Source: Beijerinckia mobilis
Lineage (GTDB): Bacteria; Pseudomonadota; Alphaproteobacteria; Rhizobiales; Beijerinckiaceae
Direction of reading: 5' to 3'
Assembly (NCBI RefSeq): GCF_000745425.1
Contig: NZ_JQJH01000006.1
Span: 141,755 to 205,754, forward strand
Length of the DNA: 64,000 nucleotides
Shown: positions 1 to 9,429 of the stretch, in pieces
Layout of the letters: each line of letters starts with the position of its first letter
Numbering within the stretch: the first letter of the stretch is position 1
Program-made: the position numbers and the translations under genes
The notes under the pieces: generated by a model
What the model was told of the DNA's origin: nothing
Seen by the model: the letters and a program-made list of their open reading frames with translations, nothing else
Databases searched by the model: none

Positions 1-1268
1 TTTTGCGGCGAGACATTGGGCGCGTAGCGGCGCAGGAAGCCCCAAAGCACCGCCGGATCCTCGCTATTGGCGACGGCCGCGAGATTGAGCAACATGCCGA
101 AGGAGATCGTCGTCGCCTGATTATCATGCGTCAATGTCTCGGGTGCTGGCGGCTCGCCCGAATGGATGTGCCAGACCGGATTGCCGAGCTGTTCCTTGAA
201 CGCCTGCCGCGGATAGGCGTCGAGGAAGCTCAAATAATCATCGACGGTGCGCGGAATGACGTCAAAATAGAGACGCTTGGCCGCCGTCGGCTTCTGATAC
301 ATGAAAAGCGACAGGCTCTCCGGACTCGCATAAGTCAGCCATTCCTCGATCGTCAGGCCATTGCCCTTCGACTTGGAGATTTTCTGGCCCTTCTCGTCGA
401 GGAACAATTCGTAATTGAAACCCTCCGGCGGCTTGCCGCCGAGCGCCTGTACGATGCGGCCCGACAATTTCACGGAATCGATCAGATCCTTGCCGGCCAT
501 TTCATAATCGACGCCGAGCGCATACCAGCGCATCGCCCAGTCGGGTTTCCATTGCAGCTTGCAATGGCCGCCGGTCACCGGCGTCTCGAAAGCCTCGCCG
601 GTTTCGGGATCGCGCCAGACGATCGTGCCTGCCCCCGCATCGGCCTTCTCGATCGGCACCTGCATGACAATGCCGGTGCGCGGATGGATCGGCAGGAAGG
701 GAGAATAAGTGGCGGCCCGCTCCTCACGGAAGGTCGGCAGCATGATCGTCATGACGGCGTCGAGATGCGCCAGCATGTGCAGAAGCGCGGCATCGAACCG
801 GCCAGACGTATAATATTCCGTCGAGGATGCGAATTCATATTCGAAACCGAAGGAATCGAGAAAGGCCCGCAACCGCGCATTATTATGCGCGCCGAAGCTC
901 GGATGCGTGCCGAAAGGATCCGGCACCTGCGTCAGCGGCTTGCCGAGCGCGGAGGCGACGAGCTCCTTGTTCGGAATATTGTCCGGCACCTTGCGCAGAC
1001 CATCCATATCATCGGAAAAGGCGAGGAGCCGCGTCTTGATTCTGTCTTCCGTCAGGATCCGGAAGGCATGGCGCACCATTGTGGTGCGGGCGACCTCGCC
1101 GAAGGTGCCAATATGCGGCAGGCCGGAGGGACCGTAGCCGGTTTCGAACAAAACCTCCTTCTGCCCCGTCACCTCGATGCGTTTGATGATCTTGCGCGCT
1201 TCCTCAAAAGGCCAGGCATTGGCCGAGGCGAGTGCTTCGGGCAAGGAAAGCGGCGCGGCGGCAGACAT
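1..1268 (-). CDS. lysK: Lysine--tRNA ligase, class I (3' part outside window)
   Basis: Charges tRNA-Lys with lysine in the cytoplasm. This is the class I (Rossmann-fold) LysRS found in many alphaproteobacteria and archaea instead of class II LysS. Read from the ATG at 1268, the protein has the HIGH-type signature PSGLPHIGT at about residues 47-55 and the KMSKS-type loop KISKSKGNG at about 296-304, both needed for ATP binding and adenylate transfer. About 420 residues are visible; the family is usually 500-560, so the C-terminal anticodon-binding part lies beyond base 1. A long open frame on the opposite strand over the same bases is a GC-driven shadow. The gene reads on the same strand as the housekeeping block that follows. 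Confidence 0.95.
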   Translation of the reverse strand, partial: MSAAAPLSLPEALASANAWPFEEARKIIKRIEVTGQKEVLFETGYGPSGLPHIGTFGEVARTTMVRHAFRILTEDRIKTRLLAFSDDMDGLRKVPDNIPNKELVASALGKPLTQVPDPFGTHPSFGAHNNARLRAFLDSFGFEYEFASSTEYYTSGRFDAALLHMLAHLDAVMTIMLPTFREERAATYSPFLPIHPRTGIVMQVPIEKADAGAGTIVWRDPETGEAFETPVTGGHCKLQWKPDWAMRWYALGVDYEMAGKDLIDSVKLSGRIVQALGGKPPEGFNYELFLDEKGQKISKSKGNGLTIEEWLTYASPESLSLFMYQKPTAAKRLYFDVIPRTVDDYLSFLDAYPRQAFKEQLGNPVWHIHSGEPPAPETLTHDNQATTISFGMLLNLAAVANSEDPAVLWGFLRRYAPNVSPQ

Positions 1269-1477
1269 TGAGGTCCTCTATCCGTTGAAATGGAACATGG
1301 TTGATAAAAGCAGCGCGCCCGCGCAGCAAGCGCGGGCGGGTTCGGCCAGACTGTCGTTCAGTCCAGAGCCTGCGCTTGTGATTTCACGACAGGCGTCATC
1401 TGACCAGATCTAAAGTTTTCAGGCGCCGCACATCTCAAGCGCGCATGGCGACCAAGTTGATGTGCAAGGCCCTATAA

Positions 1478-1888
1478 TCAGAAAGACCGCGTATAGGACA
1501 ATTCGACCGCTTCCTTCAGCGCATCGAAGGAACAATCCTTGGCGGTGAGCGATCCGAAATTGAGGAGTGCCGCCGGGCTCTTGTTCTTGATGTGAAGCCT
1601 TGCCCCGATGACCTTCTTGCCCTTGACGGAAGCGGTCTGCACTTCCCAGTTGATCCACTCGTTATTGCCGGTGTCCTTGCCGATAATGCAGAAAAGATGC
1701 GTCGCCGCCTTGATGCGTTCGGTAATTTCTTCCTTGAGCGGGGCCGCCTCGGGGCTGTGGAACGGCGTTCTCGGCAAGCTCTTGTCGTAATCGAAATCGA
1801 ATTCGTTGTTCTTGTTGCCTTCAAGGAGCGCATTCAAGGCGGGCATATCTTGTTCCTTGAAAATAACGAAAATACGGGGACGCTCCAT
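1478..1888 (-). CDS. Small TIR-like protein, ThsB/DUF1863 type
   Basis: A 136-residue single-domain protein. The ATG at 1888 is chosen because GGAG lies 7 nt upstream; a longer frame to 1954 adds an unlikely Cys/Pro/Trp-rich leader. It starts with a beta-strand (PRIFVIFKEQDM), has a central acidic stretch, then LKEEITERIKAATHLFCIIG and NNEWINWEVQTA followed by KKVIGARL. This strand-helix order and the W-I-N-W-E signature resemble the ThsB-like TIR fold (PF08937, MTH538 type). Family members sense phage in Thoeris or act as TIR-type NAD-consuming or nucleotide-signalling enzymes. No ThsA (SIR2/SLOG) partner is nearby; the neighbours are lysK and a transporter. The family call is by motif only, and the function here is unknown. 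Confidence 0.6.
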   Translation of the reverse strand: MERPRIFVIFKEQDMPALNALLEGNKNNEFDFDYDKSLPRTPFHSPEAAPLKEEITERIKAATHLFCIIGKDTGNNEWINWEVQTASVKGKKVIGARLHIKNKSPAALLNFGSLTAKDCSFDALKEAVELSYTRSF

Positions 1889-2169
1889 GAAAAAACTCCG
1901 CTGGTGAGGCCAAAAAGGCCACGCAGGAAAAAGCATGACGGGAGACGGGGGCATCTGGAGGCTGTCGATTGCGGCAGCCTCGGCTCGACACCGGGTTTGG
2001 CATCGGACAAGACCGGCCCAACGGTACCGGTCCTCATCCTGACCCGAGACCCATCCTTATAGGGCGGAAAGGCCCTTGCAAAGAGCCATCATGCAAGCTT
2101 GCGACCAGCAACATGAGGCTCCGGGGCGCAAACGGCTCGCAATCCACGCCATTTGTTGAGCTCTTCGGC

Positions 2170-3117
2170 TCATGGCGCGCTCACTGGCGCAATGGCCGCG
2201 AGATAAAGCGAAAGAGTCCCGATGGAAACGATCGTCGACACAAGAACGACGTCGGATATCGTCCCCACCTCGCGTTCATAGACTTTCGCCAGCATGAACG
2301 ACCCAGTTCCTGTCGGCAAGGCGGCAAACAGAACGGCGACCTGGGTCGAAAGCGGCGACAGGCCGAAAACCGGACCAGCCAACACAAAGGCAAGCACTGG
2401 CTGGGCAACCAGTTTGGTCAGGACGAGGGCAACCATCACCTTCCTATCGCGCGCGACCGATTGTCTCGGTTCGGCGAGGAACAGACCGAGGGCGACAAGC
2501 GCGCAAGGTGAAGCGGCACCACCAAGCAATTTCAGAAATGTATCGGCGGAGGCCGGTGGGCTCGCCCCAGTCAGCGGAAAACAGGCGCCGAGCACAGGCG
2601 CGACGAGCAATGGATTACGCATGAGTGTTCCACCGACCTTCATCACGAGATGAGCCGGGCGCTGTTCACTCTGTAAGTCGATTTCAATGAAAATGATGGC
2701 GAGGGCGAAGGTGAAACAGATCGTGATCATTGCCGCGGTCAGCGCGAGCGGCATTGCGGCGGCGCCGAAAGCAACCATGGCGAGAGGAAAGCCAATATAG
2801 CCGGTGTTTCCATAGGCTGCATTCAACCCGTCGATCGCCGCATCCGCGAGCGGACACCCGCGCAGACGCAAAAGCAGGATCGCGCCGAAAATGAGCAGAT
2901 TGGCAAGGCCAAAGGCAGCAATGAATCCCGGCTGCCAGATGTCACACCAATGAGCATGCGCTGTAATATCGAAAAGAAGCGCGGGAAGCGCCAAAAAGGC
3001 GACGAATCTGTTCAACTCTGTCGTCGCGTGTAAACCAAGAACGCCAAGCCTTCGCGCCACCCATCCAGCAAGAATAAGCGCAAAAACGGGGGAAACGATA
3101 CTGAAAGTCGTCAACAT
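2170..3117 (-). CDS. AEC-family (auxin efflux carrier-type) transporter
   Basis: A predicted inner-membrane permease of 315 residues with about ten hydrophobic segments, the size of bacterial AEC/MdcF-like carriers for malonate, malate or similar acids. Typical features are the N-terminal FSIVSPVFALILAGWVARR helix, the conserved ELNRFVAFLALPALLF helix, and NAAYGNTGYIGFPL with the Asn/Gly-rich break near residue 110. The ATG at 3117 is preferred; the longer frame to 3219 adds 34 non-hydrophobic residues unlike the family. The substrate cannot be told from sequence. No operon partner is evident. Confidence 0.85.
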   Translation of the reverse strand: MLTTFSIVSPVFALILAGWVARRLGVLGLHATTELNRFVAFLALPALLFDITAHAHWCDIWQPGFIAAFGLANLLIFGAILLLRLRGCPLADAAIDGLNAAYGNTGYIGFPLAMVAFGAAAMPLALTAAMITICFTFALAIIFIEIDLQSEQRPAHLVMKVGGTLMRNPLLVAPVLGACFPLTGASPPASADTFLKLLGGAASPCALVALGLFLAEPRQSVARDRKVMVALVLTKLVAQPVLAFVLAGPVFGLSPLSTQVAVLFAALPTGTGSFMLAKVYEREVGTISDVVLVSTIVSIGTLSLYLAAIAPVSAP

Positions 3118-3309
3118 TACAGAGGCCGGACAGCGATTATTCCCTATCCCTACCGGACTCTGTTTCACGCGACAAGAAGACTTGGTCGGAGGCCACCGTC
3201 CGGCAGTCACAAAGGCCAAAAGACAATGAGTCTGCCTCGTCTCCCTTTGGCATAACCATCAACAAGCCGGTGACTCCCAAGCCGGTGACTCCGGAGCTCA
3301 CCGAATTGA

Positions 3310-5328
3310 TCACACGAAGCGCTCGTGTTTTTCGCATTTGGCGAGTTCGCCTGAGGTATAGCGGCGCGACATACGGCGTCTTGCAAGTCCGTGTTCCGTC
3401 TTGCGCCAATGAAACGGCCGCAGCAAAAGATCATAAAGCGCCGCCCATGCGGCGAAGGAAATTAAAAGATTATAGGGCAGGAGCAGAGGCAGTAGAATCC
3501 AGAAACCCTCAAGACGCCGACGGCGCGCGCCGAGCCAGCTGATCCAGACTGTCGAAAGAACGCCCAGAAAGGCGACGGCAAGAAACAGCGTGGCGGCGGC
3601 GATATCAATCCAGTTTTCCGGATGCGGCGGGCCATTGCCTATCCATTCGACAAGGGCAATGATGGTGAAAACTGGCCAGAGCGGGGGCGCAAGAACGAGG
3701 CCGACAAGCAACAACACAAGCGCAACCCCCTGCCGCGGCCCCAACTCGGCGAGAAGCCGGCGCGGATCACGCATCAGCACGAGAGCGGTCTGCATCCAGC
3801 CCTTGAGCCAACGCCGGCGCTGCGAAAACCAGGCGTCGAGATGGGCCGGCGCCTCCTCCAAAGTGTCTGAAGCGAGGGTCGCCGCCCGGTAATCATGGCG
3901 GGCGAGACGCATGCCGAGATCGGCATCCTCGGTGACGTTCCAGGCATCCCATCCACGGACGGCCCGCAGCACATCAGTGCGGAAATGATTGGACGTGCCG
4001 CCGAGCGGCAGCGGCAGGCGCAGTTCCGACATGCCTTCAAGCAGGACATCGAACAGAATTGCATATTCGATGGCGAAAAGGCGGGTGAGCCAGGAATCCT
4101 CAATATTGTCGATAACGAGCCGCGCCTGCAGGCAGGCGAGCCGGCGCGGACTGGCCAGAAAACGTTCCGCCGCATGCCGGAGCTGGAGGGGATCGGGTTC
4201 ATCCTCGGCGTCGAAGACCGTTACGAAGACACCGCGCAGCAGCGGCAAGGCGACATTCAACGCCCGCGGCTTGGTGCGGGGTGCGCCACGCGGGGCGACA
4301 ATGATTTCATAACGCGGCGAGAGATCGACGGCCCGCAAGGCCCGAAGAGTCTCCTCATCATCAGCCTCGATGACGAGCTTGATCTCGAGCTTGGCTGCAG
4401 GATAGTCGATACGCTCCAGGGCATCGACAAGCTGCGGCACGACGCGCGCCTCGCGATGCAAGGCTATGACGATCGAATAAAATGGCAGGACCGCATCGGC
4501 GAGGACCGGACGCCAGAGGGGACGCAGGCCAAGGCTCGTTGCGGCCGCGGCGAGACGCATGAGCAGCAAGCCGAAAAACAACACGGCAAGACAAAAGGAG
4601 GCGGCAAATCCGCAGGCGACGATTTTGAGGCCAAAACCACCGGCGGCAATTGGCGGCGCGATCAGCCTGCGTAATGTCGCTTGCTGGAGAGGCATCGTTC
4701 TCGCCGAAAGGTCCGGGTCAAAATCGGAGAGTCCGAAACTCGCCTCGAGTCCGATCTGCAAAGAGGCCGCCCGGCGCACGAGATAGGAAAAATGCGCGGG
4801 TGTCGTCAAAAGCAGGCGCGGCACCGCATCCATGTGGCGCGGTCCAATCTCCAGCAATTCGCGCAGGAACATGTCACGCGGCGCCGCGAGAAAACAGTCG
4901 GGCACCACCGGGCGAGGCGGGAAACCACGACTGCCGCCGGGATCATCCTGATCCGCGTCAAGCCGCGCATATCCCGCATAAAGGTCACGCGGATAACGCA
5001 AATCCTCGGCAAGCCGCACGGGACCGCGGACAAAGGCGAGATCGAGATGAGCCGCGAGCGCCTGATAATAGAAGACCTCGTCGATCATCCCCATCGCGAA
5101 GAGCGCCCGCTCCGGGGCAACATTCTGATCACGCGCGTGCCGTCCAGCCTCGATGAGATGCCCAAGTGGCACCCCCGCTCCGGCCAGAAAACCGAGCTCC
5201 ACCGGCAGAGCCGCCTGCTCGCCAGAGGGTTCCAGGCCGGGGAAGGCCGCGCCACGATGCGGCACCGGAAAATAAGCCGGTGCCATCTGACCCGGAACGC
5301 TGGGGACGGGCAAAGGCGAAACAGACAC
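3310..5328 (-). CDS. Processive-type family 2 glycosyltransferase with N-terminal GspE-N-like domain
   Basis: A membrane glycosyltransferase of 672 residues. The GTG at 5328 is chosen because GGGAG lies 7 nt before it; ATG 5286 and GTG 5364 are alternatives. Residues about 45-190 look like the soluble MshEN/GspE-N-type domain. A hydrophobic helix pair follows near 230-265, then a GT-A fold with VIEADDEET, VFDAEDEPDP (about 372-381), VTEDADLG (about 465-472) and QRRRWLKGW (about 503-511), the D,D,D,QxxRW pattern of cellulose/chitin-synthase-like enzymes. Two or three C-terminal transmembrane helices follow. It probably moves sugars from nucleotide donors into an extracellular polysaccharide. 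The product is unknown. The last 30 or so residues are basic. Confidence 0.85.
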   Translation of the reverse strand: MSVSPLPVPSVPGQMAPAYFPVPHRGAAFPGLEPSGEQAALPVELGFLAGAGVPLGHLIEAGRHARDQNVAPERALFAMGMIDEVFYYQALAAHLDLAFVRGPVRLAEDLRYPRDLYAGYARLDADQDDPGGSRGFPPRPVVPDCFLAAPRDMFLRELLEIGPRHMDAVPRLLLTTPAHFSYLVRRAASLQIGLEASFGLSDFDPDLSARTMPLQQATLRRLIAPPIAAGGFGLKIVACGFAASFCLAVLFFGLLLMRLAAAATSLGLRPLWRPVLADAVLPFYSIVIALHREARVVPQLVDALERIDYPAAKLEIKLVIEADDEETLRALRAVDLSPRYEIIVAPRGAPRTKPRALNVALPLLRGVFVTVFDAEDEPDPLQLRHAAERFLASPRRLACLQARLVIDNIEDSWLTRLFAIEYAILFDVLLEGMSELRLPLPLGGTSNHFRTDVLRAVRGWDAWNVTEDADLGMRLARHDYRAATLASDTLEEAPAHLDAWFSQRRRWLKGWMQTALVLMRDPRRLLAELGPRQGVALVLLLVGLVLAPPLWPVFTIIALVEWIGNGPPHPENWIDIAAATLFLAVAFLGVLSTVWISWLGARRRRLEGFWILLPLLLPYNLLISFAAWAALYDLLLRPFHWRKTEHGLARRRMSRRYTSGELAKCEKHERFV

Positions 5329-5502
5329 GCGACAGCTCCCGCAAGAGCTACGATCGCCTTGCACCCTACGATCTCGATCGATGCGCAGCTCGAACGATAA
5401 AAGCCGTGTGATGCCAAGGCGAAGAGCTAAGGTAAAATAACCTTACCCCGGAATCGCGATTCGCTATATAATTATTTTTTATCTCGTATGAGATGCGAGA
5501 GA

Positions 5503-6282
5503 TCATGCCTCGGCGGCAGCTGATCCACAGACGATCCCTTCAGCCAGCCGTTTGCGCAAGAAAGTATAATAAGCGAGATGATGCCCGAACTGCACGGCCT
5601 TGGCCTCATAGCGTGTGCCGCTCCACCCTTCCCAGGGTTTACGCCACTGAACCGCTTCCTGCACCGGCCAATCGAAAAAGGGCGAGCGAAGAATACGCGC
5701 CAATGTCCAGCCGGCATAATCGTCGATATCGGTCGCGAAACATAAAGGCGCCTCCGGCCGCAGCACACGGGCGAGACTTTCCAGCATCGCATCCGAAATG
5801 AAACGGCGCTTGCGCTGGCGCCGCTTCGGCCAGGGATCTGGATAGAGCAAATATATGCCGGCGAGACTCTGCGCCGGCAGCACATCGAGAACCTTGCGGG
5901 CATCGCCTTCGAAAAGGCGAATGTTGCTCAAGGCATCCGCTTCGATCAGCGCCAGCATTTTGGCGACGCCATTGTGGAAAGCCTCGCAGCCGATGAAACC
6001 CCGTTCCGGATGCTGCGCTGCGACGGCGGCCAGATGTTCGCCGCCGCCGAAACCGATTTCCAGCCAGATGTCCTTCGGCGCATGCGGAAAGGCATCCTCG
6101 ATCCGTTGGATCGGATGCGAAGCGTCGAATGCGAAATCCGGCAATCGGTCCCGCATCAAGGCGGAATGATAGGACCGCAGTCTTTTACCGCGCCGGCGAC
6201 CGTAAAGGGTCGTCTCAAATATAGCACCCGCTTCCGATCCGGAAGCGGGTGGCGTCTCATCTTCGTTCATGACAATTGGCAT
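5503..6282 (-). CDS. trmB: tRNA (guanine-N7-)-methyltransferase
   Basis: Makes m7G46 in the variable loop of tRNAs with SAM as donor. The 259-residue protein has the SAM-binding WLEIGFGGGEHLAA (about 95-108), the conserved GCEAFHNGV, and the catalytic segment LLYPDPWPKRRQRKRRF. An N-terminal basic stretch (YGRRRGKRLR) is typical of alphaproteobacterial TrmB. It lies 19 bp behind metK on the same strand, so it is probably co-transcribed with the gene that makes its cofactor; this metK-trmB pair is conserved in rhizobia. Met1 and Met5 are both possible starts, and neither has a clear SD site. Confidence 0.95.
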   Translation of the reverse strand: MPIVMNEDETPPASGSEAGAIFETTLYGRRRGKRLRSYHSALMRDRLPDFAFDASHPIQRIEDAFPHAPKDIWLEIGFGGGEHLAAVAAQHPERGFIGCEAFHNGVAKMLALIEADALSNIRLFEGDARKVLDVLPAQSLAGIYLLYPDPWPKRRQRKRRFISDAMLESLARVLRPEAPLCFATDIDDYAGWTLARILRSPFFDWPVQEAVQWRKPWEGWSGTRYEAKAVQFGHHLAYYTFLRKRLAEGIVCGSAAAEA

Positions 6283-6301
6283 GGAAATCGACGAAAATGC
6301 C

Positions 6302-7498
6302 TCAGGCGATTGCGGCCTTCAACTTGTCCACGAGGTCGGTCCGCTCCCAGGAAAAGCCCCCGTCAGCTTCCGGCGCCCGGCCGAAATGGCCATAGGCCGA
6401 GGTCCGCGCATAGATCGGCCTGTTGAGCTGGAGATGTTCGCGGATGCCGCGGGGCGAGAGCCTCATGAGCGTAGGCAGCACAGCTTCGAGCTTTTCCTCG
6501 GCCACGGTTCCGGTGCCATGCGTATCGACATAGACCGACAAAGGTTCAGCAACGCCAATGGCATAGGCGAGCTGGATCGTGACACGCTCGGCAAGGCCCG
6601 CAGCAACGACATTCTTGGCGAGATAACGCGCGGCATAGGCCGCCGACCGGTCAACCTTGGTCGGATCCTTGCCGGAAAAAGCGCCACCGCCATGGGGTGC
6701 CGCACCACCATAAGTATCCACGATGATTTTACGGCCGGTCAGGCCGCAGTCCCCATCCGGACCCCCGATCACGAATTTACCGGTCGGATTGACGTGCCAG
6801 ACCGTCTCCTCGGTGATCCAGCCTTCCGGCAAGGTCTTGCGGATAAAGGGTTCGACGATCGCCCGAACATCTTCCGAGGACAAGGTCTCATCGACATGCT
6901 GCGTCGACAGAACGATCTGGGTTACGCCGACCGGCTTGCCATTCACATAACGAACAGTGACCTGGCTTTTCGCATCGGGACCGAGCTTGGCAGCGTCGCC
7001 GATCTTGTTCTTGCGGGCGGCGGAGAGGACTTCCAGAATCTTATGGGAATAATAAATCGGCGCCGGCATCAATTCGGGTGTTTCACGGCAGGCATAGCCA
7101 AACATAATACCCTGATCACCAGCACCTTCATCCTTGTTGCCGGCGGAATCCACACCCTGTGCGATATCGGCGGATTGTGCATGCAGCAAGACCTCGACAT
7201 CGACATTCTGCCAATGGAATCCCGCCTGTTCGTAACCGATATCCTTGATTGCATTACGCGCTGTTTCGATGATCTGTTCTTCGGACAGTTGCGGGCCGCG
7301 TACCTCACCGGCAATTACCAGACGATTGGTGGTCGCCAAATTCTCACAGGCGACGCGGATCTGATAGGGATCGATTCCCGCCTTTTCCCCCTCACGAAAG
7401 AAAAGATCGACGATCTCGTCCGAAATACGGTCGCATACCTTGTCGGGATGACCTTCGGACACCGATTCACTGGTGAAAAGATAATTTGCGCGTGCCAC
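6302..7498 (-). CDS. metK: S-adenosylmethionine synthase
   Basis: Makes SAM from methionine and ATP. The 398-residue protein is full length: [18 protein letters not shown] (about 13-30), the hexapeptide GAGDQG (125-130) and the phosphate-binding nonapeptide region [16 protein letters not shown] (270-285). Translation starts at a GTG with AGGAG 8 nt upstream, which is unusual for such a highly expressed gene. The leader (7499-7837) shows no recognisable SAM riboswitch but carries a perfect pair of 12-bp direct repeats. Upstream is the XRE regulator and downstream trmB, as in Sinorhizobium. Confidence 0.98.
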   Translation of the reverse strand: MARANYLFTSESVSEGHPDKVCDRISDEIVDLFFREGEKAGIDPYQIRVACENLATTNRLVIAGEVRGPQLSEEQIIETARNAIKDIGYEQAGFHWQNVDVEVLLHAQSADIAQGVDSAGNKDEGAGDQGIMFGYACRETPELMPAPIYYSHKILEVLSAARKNKIGDAAKLGPDAKSQVTVRYVNGKPVGVTQIVLSTQHVDETLSSEDVRAIVEPFIRKTLPEGWITEETVWHVNPTGKFVIGGPDGDCGLTGRKIIVDTYGGAAPHGGGAFSGKDPTKVDRSAAYAARYLAKNVVAAGLAERVTIQLAYAIGVAEPLSVYVDTHGTGTVAEEKLEAVLPTLMRLSPRGIREHLQLNRPIYARTSAYGHFGRAPEADGGFSWERTDLVDKLKAAIA

Positions 7499-7558
7499 CC
7501 AGATTTCTCCTCAACTCTGCTGCGCCAGAGATGACTTTAATGGCCGGCACTGTCTGGT

Positions 7559-7601
7559 AATTCGTTCGTTTGGTCAAGCCGATTCCATCAATTCGTTCGT
7601 T
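7559..7601. promoter_or_regulatory. Perfect 12-bp direct repeat pair in the metK leader
   Basis: AATTCGTTCGTT occurs at 7559-7570 and again, identical, at 7590-7601. The start-to-start distance is 31 bp, close to three helical turns. Nothing else of note lies in the 339-bp gap between metK and the upstream XRE gene. The spacing fits an operator pair for a dimeric or tetrameric repressor, possibly the neighbouring XRE protein; that link is inference. Confidence 0.45.
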
Positions 7602-7837
7602 ATAGAGAACGCGCAGAAACTGATTGTTGCGCCCACGTCACATTGAAACGGCCCCGGTCAGAGCCAATGCAGCAGGTGAAGCCAAGGAAGAAATCAGGAG
7701 GAAGATCAAGGACGCGGCAAGGTTTGGACAAAAGACGAAGGACACGAGGCAGCATCATGCCTGCGTTTATGCGGGACTGTGTCGGAGTTCTATCTTTAGG
7801 CGCAGGTCCCCAAAACCGGCCTATACGCGAGGACGCA

Positions 7838-8278
7838 TCAACTCCCGGCGCTTCCCCCCGCCGTCTGCTCGTCGTCTCCGGCGAGCGTCATGACAAGCTC
7901 GACAATTCTCTTGCGGATTTTCGGATCCTTGATCCGGCGAAATGCCAGATTGAGGTTCAATCCCTCGGGAGTGGAGAGAAATTCCGTCACATAGGAAGGT
8001 GATCCTTCCTCTTGCGCCGGCGTCGTGTCGGCACGCGGCATTCCCTCGAAGGCAGGAGCCCCTTCGAAGAAGAAAGCTGGGGGAACATCGAGAATGCGCG
8101 AAATCTGCTGCAGACGGCTCGCGCCTATTCGATTGGTGCCCTTTTCATATTTTTGCACCTGCTGAAAGGTCAGACCCAGTGCCTCTCCCAATTTTTCCTG
8201 GCTCATGCCCAACATGACCCGCCGCATGCGGACCTTGCCACCCACATGGCAATCGATCGGGTTGGGAATTTTTTTCAC
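7838..8278 (-). CDS. XRE-family transcriptional regulator (PhrR position)
   Basis: A 146-residue DNA-binding protein with an N-terminal Cro/CI-type helix-turn-helix: VGGKVRMRRVMLGMSQEKLG then LTFQQVQKYEKGTNRIGASR (about residues 12-55). The C-terminal half has no recognised sensor domain. A gene of this size and type sits between lnt and metK in Sinorhizobium, where it is called phrR (acid-inducible regulator); the equivalence rests on position and fold. The C-terminus is Gly/Ser-rich. Its targets are unknown, but the metK leader next to it is a reasonable candidate. Confidence 0.85.
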   Translation of the reverse strand: MKKIPNPIDCHVGGKVRMRRVMLGMSQEKLGEALGLTFQQVQKYEKGTNRIGASRLQQISRILDVPPAFFFEGAPAFEGMPRADTTPAQEEGSPSYVTEFLSTPEGLNLNLAFRRIKDPKIRKRIVELVMTLAGDDEQTAGGSAGS

Positions 8279-9328
8279 GCACTTATGACCCTTCTCACGA
8301 ACATACGCGCACGCGCACGAAATTCGTCACTTCTCACTCTAGGGAATTGTTCGATGAGCGGACCTGCTGCCCGTCTACGAGGAGGCCGAACCGATTTTGT
8401 GGAAACGACGCCCGATCGCCTGCGCAAAGCAGTCAGAACATTATGGAATCAATGAGACCTCATCCATCAAAACGATAGTATCGGATCTGTTTCAGCTTGA
8501 CCATCCGATGTTTTGCATTATGTACGCTAAAGTTGAACAAGTAAAAGCTGCATACACAACTGGTTGAATTGACCATGCACGAGGCCCGTATGTCTCTGTA
8601 TTGGGACATCTAATAATAGTTATATAATCTCTTTCACAGCCCCTAGTCTAATGAAAGAAATCGTATGCCTGTATAAACTATGGCTTGTGATGGGGAAAAA
8701 TTTCAATACGCAGGAGCTTACAAAGAACTGCTCATGCTCGCCTCCCTGCCGAATTGGATAATTTTTCATGACGTTTTATAACACGTTTGTCCGTTATCCT
8801 AGGTAGGACATCCTCAGCTACCATCCCAGAACGCATCAGAGATCATCAGAAACTCTGTTGTTTCGAAACAATTCCACTTAAGAAACTAGAGCATTTTCAA
8901 GCCTCTTCAATAAGGCCGAGATTCTATTCGAAGTGAAACTGCTGTCGGAATTAATTCCTCAGTGGATCAAAAGGTTTCAACCTTGATCAATTCACTCCAC
9001 CAAATCTGGCCGGAACCGCGCGCCAACGCCATTGCCGTTCGTAAAAATCTGCTTCGACGGCGCGCTCGAATACCGGAACTACTCCACTTTGGAAATTAGA
9101 ACGTTTTCAATGTGTTTCGAATCGCTTGGCGAACCCTCTGGCTCCCCCCTGTCAAATCGACACCATTCTCTAATTCTGCAAGCGCGTTGCATCGTCCCGC
9201 AAAGCGGTCTCCGCTTTTCATTTCACCGCCACGCCAATCCATTCGGCCGGATAGTTTTGCGAAAACTCCGCCGGAGACGATAGCTTCTGAACAATTGCGA
9301 AGTCCGGCGATCGATGCTCCGCGCCGGA
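8279..9328. other. Non-coding gap between xre and lnt
   Basis: About 1.05 kb with no convincing gene on either strand; the short open frames lack SD sites and family-like sequence. The base composition is more AT-rich than the flanking genes. Fragments resembling dispersed repeat family B (AGAGCATTTTC near 8890) are scattered through it. It separates genes that are tightly linked in Sinorhizobium. Confidence 0.6.
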
Positions 9329-9429
9329 CCTCATTGATCCCGACAGGTTGGGATCAATAGGACTTGGTATACCCGAATTCCACGGGCATTGCGGGGTACA
9401 CCCTTATCCCTTTGGAATAGTGGTATGTT
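9329..9429. repeat. Dispersed repeat family A, short copy
   Basis: Begins with the hairpin CATTGATCCC / GGGATCAATA, followed by CTTGGTATACCCGAATTCC and ending in a version of TGGTATGTTAA. Compared with the copies near 22.6 and 55.1 kb, it lacks the central long hairpin. Its right edge supplies the TAA stop codon of lnt, so the repeat abuts or has captured the end of that gene. Confidence 0.7.

Noticed and set aside
3..1271. 422-codon plus-strand frame at the left edge
   Set aside because: It is the antisense shadow of lysK; the minus strand shows the HIGH and KMSKS motifs of class I LysRS.
7499..7837. SAM or SAM/SAH riboswitch before metK
   Set aside because: No match to the known core sequences by eye; only the direct repeat pair stands out.
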